Origin: a virus
Strand: one strand, 5' to 3'
IMG/VR virus record: IMGVR_UViG_3300049217_000106
Coordinates: 1-30,600 of that record
DNA length: 30,600 bases
A model generated the notes under the pieces. That model had not been told where the DNA came from, did no database searches, and saw only the letters and a list, made by a program, of their open reading frames with translations. Made by a program: the position numbers and the translations under genes. Position 1 is the first letter of the stretch; the number at the start of each line of letters is the position of its first letter. Below are positions 13,360 to 19,070 of this stretch, piece after piece.

Positions 13360-15393
13360 ATGACGAGCGGTATGCTTGAAAGATCCCAAACACTTCCGAA
13401 TCTGTATAGCCAATACTATCAAGACGGCAGGCGCGATATAGTCGCGGAAGCTGATGAACGCTATCAAATGAATCTTTCAGCGTGGCAGCTTTATTTCTGG
13501 GAACAGCTTATTGATCGTAAAGTCTACCTCGGTGACCAGCGCTATCTTAATCTTTATTCTGGTCTTAATTACGAGCATCAAAAATGGATATTTAATAATG
13601 CCATGCCCGTTGTGAATATGATATGCGGTCGACAAAGACAGCATCGTAAGGGTACACAAATAAAACCCGTTCACGGTTCTAGTGCAAAAACAGCTTCACA
13701 AGCTACTAAAGTCATTCAAGGCGCATATGAACATGACGATACTTACAATAAGTTTTCAAGCTGTTTTAAAGACTCTGCAGGTATCACGGGATTATCCCTG
13801 CTTCATTCTTGGATAGACTATAGAAGTGATCCGATCTGCGGTGATCTACGAACAGAAGTTTTTAGCGCTGACATGTTAATCATGGATGCTTTTTGGCGTG
13901 AGATGGATCTTTCAGATTGTCAGTTTATACGTACAAGAAAATATCTTCACAAAAATCAAGTAAAACAGCTTCTACCTGGTCGTGAAAATGATATTGACAT
14001 GCTTAATGACCAAGCTTATTTTGATACTAAGTTTACTTTCATGCCTCAACAATACAATATTCGAAGAAAGGGTTTCCTCGCATATGATGAATATTGGTAC
14101 ATGACCGATCGAATGGGGACGTTCATTGTTGATCCAGACACATATGAGAGCACGGAAGTGGACTTAACAAAAGAAGAAAAAGCTAGACTAAAACATCAAT
14201 ATCCTCACATCGTGATAGTGAATGAAAAAATACCGACGGTGCACCTTGCGATTATTGTTAACAACGTTTGTTTGTATGATGGCCCAAACCCCCTGGGCAT
14301 TGATATGTACCCTTTTACACCCTTTGTAGGATATCATGATTTAGCAAATAATAACTATAGTTATCGCTACCAGGGCGCTATTAGAAATATTAGAGATAGT
14401 GTTTACTTGCACAATTATCGCAAGCAATTAGAAATGGACTTATTAGCAGCTCAATTTTCGGGTGTAGATGTCGAAGAGGATGCGCTTATTGATGATGCAG
14501 ACGCTTTCAAAGTGGGTCCTGGAAAGGTTAGATTCTTCAAGAAGGGTCGTCTAGCTTCACTAAATGACAAGCCTGGGGCAAATATTAACCCTGCTAATTT
14601 TGATGTTACAGAGAGACTAAGAAATGACACACAAAGCCTTGCAGGCGTTACACCAGAACTATTGGGCCAAGCGGAAGATAGTGACGTTGGCATCACCGAG
14701 CAGCTACGTCAGGGCGCTGCGCTTACCACTTTGCAAGAATTTTTTGACAACCTTAACTTGTCTCAGCGCAATGCGGGCCGGCTCCACTGGGCTATTATTC
14801 AAAAGAAATATACTCTTGGCAAAATCAAACGAATGATCGAAGAAGAGCCCACAAACGAATTCCGAGACAAATCATTCCAGAAATATGATGCTGTCGTCGC
14901 CAATGCACCTCTCACGGATACGACACGACAACTGGCATTCATACAGAAATATACTATGTGGAAAGATGGTTTCCCAATTCCCATGTCTTCTCTCTTGGCT
15001 GAAGCTGATATGCAAGATAAAGACAAAATGCTTGAGCAAATGGAACAGGAGAAACAACAAGCGCAGCAACAAGAACAGCAAATGGCTCAATTACAAATGG
15101 AAAACCAGCGTATAGTAAACGAATCACTTCAATCAAAGGCCATGAGTGATAGAGCTCTAGCGGAAGAACGCTTGCAAAAAGGACAGCTAGAGCAGATGTC
15201 AATACAAACAAAATACAACGAATCGGAACATCAAAAAGCTGGCGCATTACTCGACAAAGCAAAAGCTGCAAAAGAGATCGAATCCATGGGAATAGATGAC
15301 TTTGTTAAAGTATTTTCATTGATACAAAATATTCAAAACGGTCAAGATAAAGAAAACCAAGAAAAGGGTAAAAACAATGGCACACAGTCATAA
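13360..15393 (+). CDS. Portal protein, P22-like
   Basis: A 677-residue protein that forms the dodecameric DNA gate at the capsid vertex. Visible features: an N-terminal helix with LSAWQLYFWEQLIDRKVYLGDQ, FNNAMPVVNMICGRQRQHRKG (a conserved N-x-x-x-P-x-x-x-x-I-x-G pattern of P22-type portals), GITGLSLLHSWIDY, DAFWREMDLSDCQFI, then YPFTPFVGYHD and GAIRNIRDSVYLHNYRKQLEMDL, the stem/crown helices, and AGVTPELLGQAEDSDVGITEQ. Residues about 560-650 are a Gln/Glu-rich coiled coil. AGAGG precedes the ATG. It is followed by small genes and then scaffold and capsid genes, the standard order. P22-type assignment is from motif and size. Confidence 0.88.
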   Translation: MTSGMLERSQTLPNLYSQYYQDGRRDIVAEADERYQMNLSAWQLYFWEQLIDRKVYLGDQRYLNLYSGLNYEHQKWIFNNAMPVVNMICGRQRQHRKGTQIKPVHGSSAKTASQATKVIQGAYEHDDTYNKFSSCFKDSAGITGLSLLHSWIDYRSDPICGDLRTEVFSADMLIMDAFWREMDLSDCQFIRTRKYLHKNQVKQLLPGRENDIDMLNDQAYFDTKFTFMPQQYNIRRKGFLAYDEYWYMTDRMGTFIVDPDTYESTEVDLTKEEKARLKHQYPHIVIVNEKIPTVHLAIIVNNVCLYDGPNPLGIDMYPFTPFVGYHDLANNNYSYRYQGAIRNIRDSVYLHNYRKQLEMDLLAAQFSGVDVEEDALIDDADAFKVGPGKVRFFKKGRLASLNDKPGANINPANFDVTERLRNDTQSLAGVTPELLGQAEDSDVGITEQLRQGAALTTLQEFFDNLNLSQRNAGRLHWAIIQKKYTLGKIKRMIEEEPTNEFRDKSFQKYDAVVANAPLTDTTRQLAFIQKYTMWKDGFPIPMSSLLAEADMQDKDKMLEQMEQEKQQAQQQEQQMAQLQMENQRIVNESLQSKAMSDRALAEERLQKGQLEQMSIQTKYNESEHQKAGALLDKAKAAKEIESMGIDDFVKVFSLIQNIQNGQDKENQEKGKNNGTQS

Positions 15394-15589
15394 AAACACA
15401 TCAATGGGCGGAAGAGAAGGCCGAGGCAATTCAGGCGCAGATTATTCGAAGATCAAAGAAAATGTTGATCCCAAACCACCTGCGGGCGCATCAAATAGCT
15501 ATGAGAAGATTCGCGAAAAGATAGACCGTAAGGATGCATCTTCTCTAGCCAAAATGCCGTACACACGCGAAAAAATGAGTAATAAGTAA
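15377..15589 (+). CDS. Hypothetical 70-residue basic protein
   Basis: Overlaps the portal gene end by 17 bases. The product is Gly/Lys-rich and probably disordered, beginning MAHSHKNTSMGGREGRGNSG, with two similar segments YSKIKENVDPK and YEKIREKIDRK that look like an internal repeat of one short helix. No family recognised; likely expressed with the portal by coupled translation. Confidence 0.55.
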   Translation: MAHSHKNTSMGGREGRGNSGADYSKIKENVDPKPPAGASNSYEKIREKIDRKDASSLAKMPYTREKMSNK

Positions 15590-15624
15590 GCTTACGAAGT
15601 AACGGTAGTGATAAGCACCGAATG

Positions 15625-15659
15625 TATAGTCACTTATAGTCACTTATACTCACTTATAG
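15625..15659. repeat. 10-bp tandem repeats
   Basis: TATAGTCACT occurs twice in tandem, then TATACTCACT, then TATAG, giving 3.5 units with a 10-base period, one helical turn. They fill the gap between two small genes after the portal gene. Possible protein-binding array or slippage product; function unknown. Confidence 0.7.
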
Positions 15660-15677
15660 CTAAAAACAGGTATAAAT

Positions 15678-15857
15678 ATGCCAAGAATTAAAATCATACC
15701 AGAGGCTAAAAAGCCTTTTGTGCCAGGCAATAAGAATCTAAGCGAAACTCGCCCTAGATTCACACCACCAGGCGGTAAGCCCCCATTACCAATTCAAGAG
15801 AATTACAATAGACAAGGTACAGATGGTGCTCCAGCATCTAAAAAGAATGTAGGTTGA
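15678..15857 (+). CDS. Proline-rich 59-residue protein
   Basis: AACAGG precedes the ATG, and its TGA (15855-15857) ends two bases before the next ATG. The product (MPRIKIIPEAKKPFVPGNKN ... PPGGKPPLPIQENYN) is basic, Pro/Gly-rich and probably disordered. No family recognised. Confidence 0.5.
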   Translation: MPRIKIIPEAKKPFVPGNKNLSETRPRFTPPGGKPPLPIQENYNRQGTDGAPASKKNVG

Positions 15858-15859
15858 AT

Positions 15860-16120
15860 ATGGCAGAAACACCAAAACCAGTTAGAAAAGACATCAAAAA
15901 AATGGCTTCAAAACTGAGAAAAGAAGTTCATCATGAAAATAAAGATGTTTCTAAAAAAAGTGTAAAATCAGAGATAAAATCTGGCGAGCGTTTTTTAAAA
16001 AAAACCGCTGCACTACATGATTTGAAAAAAGATATTAGAAAAGAAAAACAGCACTCCATGAAGCATTCTAAAGAAGATTTAATGCAAGCTAACGAACATA
16101 TGGCAAAGCATAAGAGATAA
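15860..16120 (+). CDS. Lysine-rich helical protein
   Basis: Started at ATG 15860 with GTAGG upstream. An 86-residue, highly basic helical protein (Lys, Glu, His), with repeats of KSxKxEIKSGE and HSKEDLMQANEH type. No cysteine or hydrophobic segment. Could bind nucleic acid; it resembles the 44-residue protein at 10759 only in composition. Confidence 0.5.
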   Translation: MAETPKPVRKDIKKMASKLRKEVHHENKDVSKKSVKSEIKSGERFLKKTAALHDLKKDIRKEKQHSMKHSKEDLMQANEHMAKHKR

Positions 16121-16122
16121 TC

Positions 16123-16524
16123 ATGACACGAGAATACCCTACACCAAGAAGCTTATTAGATTTTCTTAATGTTTTGTTAAGACAAACTGAAGAAAATATA
16201 AAATTCATGTGTAATATTGAAACCAATAAAGTATACGAACTAGATAAATATAAAAAAGAAATTGAAAAAGTTCAATCATTGATAAATTCTTTTACTTTTG
16301 AATTGCATGAAATTCCTAATCCTTTTGTTCAAAAATGGATTGATGTAAAAGAAGAGTTGCCGCTTGTTGATGGTTCTTATGAAGTTACAGATCATCCTGA
16401 AAAACCATTTGATCTAGGTGTTTGTGAATATAATGGATTAGGGTTTATAGCTGATCGAATTTATAGAAATCCTAAATATTGGCGTTATATGCATAATTTA
16501 GAGAAAAAATACGGTAAACAATAA
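16123..16524 (+). CDS. Hypothetical protein with DUF551-like C-terminal half
   Basis: A 133-residue protein. The N-terminal half (about 1-65) is a helical domain with RQTEENIKFMCNIETNKVYE. The second half begins KWIDVKEELPLVDGSYEVTD, the DUF551 entry pattern W-x-x-V-x-x-x-LP, and ends KYWRYMHNLEKKYG where DUF551 would have its HWM motif. It looks like a fusion of a helical domain to a degenerate DUF551. The next gene's ATG overlaps its stop (TAATG). Confidence 0.5.
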   Translation: MTREYPTPRSLLDFLNVLLRQTEENIKFMCNIETNKVYELDKYKKEIEKVQSLINSFTFELHEIPNPFVQKWIDVKEELPLVDGSYEVTDHPEKPFDLGVCEYNGLGFIADRIYRNPKYWRYMHNLEKKYGKQ

Positions 16525-16661
16525 TGACAATGATTCCCCCAAAGATCAAGAAGCTACCTAATTTGCACAAAATGCAGTCTGGCTACGTCGCAAAGCCTCA
16601 GCAAGGTTCTACTCATTCTAATCGCTCACTATATTTGAGCGGGGCTAAAATGGTGCGCTAA
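16524..16661 (+). CDS. Hypothetical 45-residue basic protein
   Basis: Coupled on both sides: its ATG overlaps the preceding stop and the next ATG follows its stop directly. The product MTMIPPKIKKLPNLHKMQSG is basic and ends SLYLSGAKMVR. Probably disordered. No family recognised. Confidence 0.5.
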   Translation: MTMIPPKIKKLPNLHKMQSGYVAKPQQGSTHSNRSLYLSGAKMVR

Positions 16662-17126
16662 ATGGTTCGCGGAAGTGACAAAACTTACGGCGAGCATATG
16701 CTTAAGGCTCGCGAGCAGACTGACAGATTCGAAATGGGGGAACTCCAACCATATATCGAAGAAAGGGTCAAGAATATCATCGAAAAAGCTGTCCAAAAGC
16801 AAGCCGAAGCAGGAAAATTTTATCCTAAATATTACGTATGGTTACGCTTTCGCAAGGAGCCATATACAAGCAATGCCATCCACATATATCCCCAATGCAG
16901 AATAACGCGTCCTAGTCCCTACCAAGACCCGAATCATTCTCTTTGGATGGTCGAGCATATGAATAAAATCACTCCGCAATGGTCTGTTATGGATCGTGGA
17001 ATGAGAGAGTATGTTCTCAAAAATCCTAATCAATTTGATAAACACACTGTACAACAAGCTATAGACTACAAAAAAGATAGATTAGAAAAAATAGAAGATT
17101 ATCTTGTTGATGGCAAGATACAATAG
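16662..17126 (+). CDS. Hypothetical 154-residue protein
   Basis: A soluble protein of alternating helix and strand, with a YYVWLRFRKEPYTSNAIHIY strand region and a PSPYQDPNHSLW loop, followed by YVLKNPNQFDKHTVQQAIDY and a C-terminal helix. No catalytic motif I can name. It is the last rightward gene before the leftward island at 17141-18073. Confidence 0.55.
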   Translation: MVRGSDKTYGEHMLKAREQTDRFEMGELQPYIEERVKNIIEKAVQKQAEAGKFYPKYYVWLRFRKEPYTSNAIHIYPQCRITRPSPYQDPNHSLWMVEHMNKITPQWSVMDRGMREYVLKNPNQFDKHTVQQAIDYKKDRLEKIEDYLVDGKIQ

Positions 17127-17140
17127 TATACTAAAAAATA

Positions 17141-17680
17141 TTAATTTGTATTTTTCTTTTTGACTGAGTGTTCTTGCATTTTCTTGATTTTGTTTTTCAA
17201 GCGTGTCGCAGTCGCTTTTTTTTTAATAAGTTCTTCCCTTAATGAAGATATTTCTTTTATAAATTTAGCATTATCAAAAGACATATTATAAAGTTTAGAC
17301 TCAATATGATTCTTAGAGAGTCGTAACTTTTCAAATGCATTCTTGTAAAAATTTATAGTTTTTCTAGCTTTTGCCAATTCTTGAAATATGGGATGATTAA
17401 ATCGAATGTCGCTATATTGATTAGTTCCGCCATACTGTTTCTGCTGACCAAAGCCAAATTCATCGTAAGGATCATTTTGAGTATCTCTCCAATCAAATCC
17501 TTGATAATACTTTTGTTCTTCAGAAGAATGGTTGCTCTTCGGCTTCCAATTCTCATATTCTTTCTGCATGGCTTTAAATGTATCAGTATTTCCCCCGTGG
17601 TCGGGATGATACTCTTTAGCAAGTTTACGATATTTGGTTTTTACTTGTTCCTGAGTAGTACAATCATCAAAATAGGTCAT
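17141..17680 (-). CDS. J-domain (DnaJ-like) protein
   Basis: A 179-residue protein. The first ~50 residues are a compact J domain: helix II KTKYRKLAKEYH, the invariant HPD tripeptide (25-27) in YHPDHGG, and helix III TFKAMQKEYENW. Residues 60-100 are Gln/Tyr/Gly-rich, and the last 70 are a basic coiled coil. There is no zinc-finger or CTD, so this is a J-only cochaperone that should stimulate the ATPase of host DnaK. Phages use such proteins in replication or capsid folding. It is encoded leftward within the late region, overlapping the upstream gene (ATGA). The target is unknown. Confidence 0.82.
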   Translation of the reverse strand: MTYFDDCTTQEQVKTKYRKLAKEYHPDHGGNTDTFKAMQKEYENWKPKSNHSSEEQKYYQGFDWRDTQNDPYDEFGFGQQKQYGGTNQYSDIRFNHPIFQELAKARKTINFYKNAFEKLRLSKNHIESKLYNMSFDNAKFIKEISSLREELIKKKATATRLKNKIKKMQEHSVKKKNTN

Positions 17681-17856
17681 ACATTAATCCACGATTCCAG
17701 TTGCTTTACCACAGGACCTAGAACTTTTTTGACTTCATCATCCGGTTTGACTTTGTATTCATGCATAAACGCCATTGTCTGTTCGATAGTTGAAAGCATA
17801 TTGACCATCTTTTCGTTAGCTAACATATAAATAAATTGATCAGGTATGTTATTCAT
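17677..17856 (-). CDS. Hypothetical 59-residue protein
   Basis: Fills the space between the zinc-finger-like gene and the J-domain gene: its TGA overlaps the J-domain ATG (ATGA) and its start overlaps the previous stop. The product MNNIPDQFIYMLANEKMVNM and the rest is helical with LSTIEQTMAFMHEYKV. No family recognised. Confidence 0.6.
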   Translation of the reverse strand: MNNIPDQFIYMLANEKMVNMLSTIEQTMAFMHEYKVKPDDEVKKVLGPVVKQLESWINV

Positions 17857-18073
17857 CTTTGTTTAATGTTTTCCTCAGGTTGAAGATCCATTTAGGATTA
17901 ATTATAGTCAAACAAGTTCCTCTGCATCCACTATTCTTGTGATGCATGAAAAAACAATCGTGCGAAATTGAATTGCAAAAACTTTTTTTGCATTTTTTAC
18001 AACTGCTTGAGGGTTCTTCAGCATAATCAACAATTTTATTACAAAAAGCGCATTCAAATATCGTGATATTCAT
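17849..18073 (-). CDS. Cysteine/histidine-rich zinc-finger-like protein
   Basis: A 74-residue protein with about ten Cys/His: C8-x2-C11, C25-x2-C28, C33, H39, C41, H44/H45, C50 and C54. The order of paired knuckles with an H-x-C in the middle is reminiscent of cross-braced RING/PHD or AN1-type fingers and is unlike the simple zinc ribbons elsewhere in this genome. It is the first gene of the leftward island with the J-domain protein. A role in protein interaction is possible. No family assignment. Confidence 0.5.
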   Translation of the reverse strand: MNITIFECAFCNKIVDYAEEPSSSCKKCKKSFCNSISHDCFFMHHKNSGCRGTCLTIINPKWIFNLRKTLNKDE

Positions 18074-18190
18074 TTCAAATTTTAAAGTTGTATCAAATTA
18101 AATATTAGCGTATATATCAAACCATTAAGCATATCAGCTTGATTAATAGGGCGCAATCGAGAATTCGCCATTCTCAAAGGAAAATAACGC
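18074..18190. promoter_or_regulatory. Divergent region between island and scaffold gene
   Basis: This AT-rich region must promote the leftward island and may promote the scaffold/capsid genes. GAGAAT-TCGCC-ATTCTC (18159-18175) is a 6-bp hairpin immediately before the AAAGG ribosome-binding site of the scaffold gene. No clear -35/-10 pair is called. Confidence 0.4.
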
Positions 18191-18934
18191 ATGAGTAACA
18201 CAGAACAGACCCAAGCACCTGAAGTGGTCGATCAGGCTGTAGATACGCATGAAAAGAAGTCTCCCCAGGAAAGTTTTGGAGAGCTTCGAAAAGCTAAAGA
18301 AGATCTTGAAAGACAGCTTTGGCAGGCTCAGAAAGAGCGTGAGATGTTCGAAAGACAGTTGCAGATGCAAGCGCAGTATCAGCAAAAGCCCCAAGAGACA
18401 TCTCTGGAAGAAGATTTTGATTTTAGACAACTAGAGCAAGAAGAATTTCCCGACGGAAAGAAACTTGTCAAAGCTTTTAGCCAAGTCAACAAGAAATTGT
18501 CTAGCTATGAGCAAAAACTAGCTGAGAAAGATGTCAAAATTCAACTTCTAGAAACTCTTTCCGATCCTTCAATGGCTGATTTTAGAGAGATCGTCACAGC
18601 TGAAAATATTGAAAAATATATCAAAAGTGACGAAGATTATAGCGATGCTGTGGCAAAAGCTGCGAATCCTTTGAAGAAGGTGTATAATCTGCTCAAAAAA
18701 GATCATAAGTTTCAGAGTGAAAAGCAAGCAAATTTGCTGGCTCAGAAACCAATCTCCCAAGAGCAAAAAAGAGTAGATGAAAAAGAAGGCAAGCCAAAAA
18801 CTAGCAGCCTAGGAGTACGTTCCGAAGCTGTTTCCGTCGCGGCACAAACTTCAAATTCAACTATGTCAAAGCAGCAAAGAGAAGCTCTCTGGCGCGAAAC
18901 GCAAGAACTAGCTAAAAAATCACCGCGTCGCTGA
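18191..18934 (+). CDS. Putative scaffolding protein
   Basis: A 247-residue, highly charged, Glu/Lys/Gln-rich helical protein placed directly before the major capsid gene, as scaffolds are. Residues about 30-65 are a strong coiled coil (RKAKEDLERQLWQAQKERE), then an acidic patch EEDFDF and a second helical region to 150. The C-terminus is basic (ALWRETQELAKKSPRR), matching the usual coat-binding helix-loop-helix. It would guide procapsid assembly from the spliced capsid protein. Assigned by position and composition; sequence families of scaffolds are weakly conserved. Confidence 0.75.
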   Translation: MSNTEQTQAPEVVDQAVDTHEKKSPQESFGELRKAKEDLERQLWQAQKEREMFERQLQMQAQYQQKPQETSLEEDFDFRQLEQEEFPDGKKLVKAFSQVNKKLSSYEQKLAEKDVKIQLLETLSDPSMADFREIVTAENIEKYIKSDEDYSDAVAKAANPLKKVYNLLKKDHKFQSEKQANLLAQKPISQEQKRVDEKEGKPKTSSLGVRSEAVSVAAQTSNSTMSKQQREALWRETQELAKKSPRR

Positions 18935-18962
18935 CATCTTCGTCTTAACAAAGGTTAAGACT

Positions 18963-19070
18963 ATGTCAGGTCCTACAACCAGTAGTATTCTGCCTCCAGC
19001 TGTACAACAGCAATTGAGCATGAAACTACTCGCTCGTCCTATGCCTGATCTGATCCATACGACGTTGGGT
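18963..19070 (+). CDS. Capsid gene exon 1 (36 codons)
   Basis: Encodes MSGPTTSSILPPAVQQQLSM and ends with ...TTLG at GGT. The last U pairs with G19079 in P1. The unspliced frame meets TAA at 19071. Confidence 0.85.

Noticed and set aside
14954-15271. 105-codon minus frame within the portal gene
   Set aside because: Mirror of the Gln/Glu coiled-coil coding sequence, giving a Leu-rich artefact.
17381-17830. 149-codon plus-strand frame
   Set aside because: Antisense to the J-domain gene and its upstream neighbour; the minus frames have the HPD motif and coupled starts.
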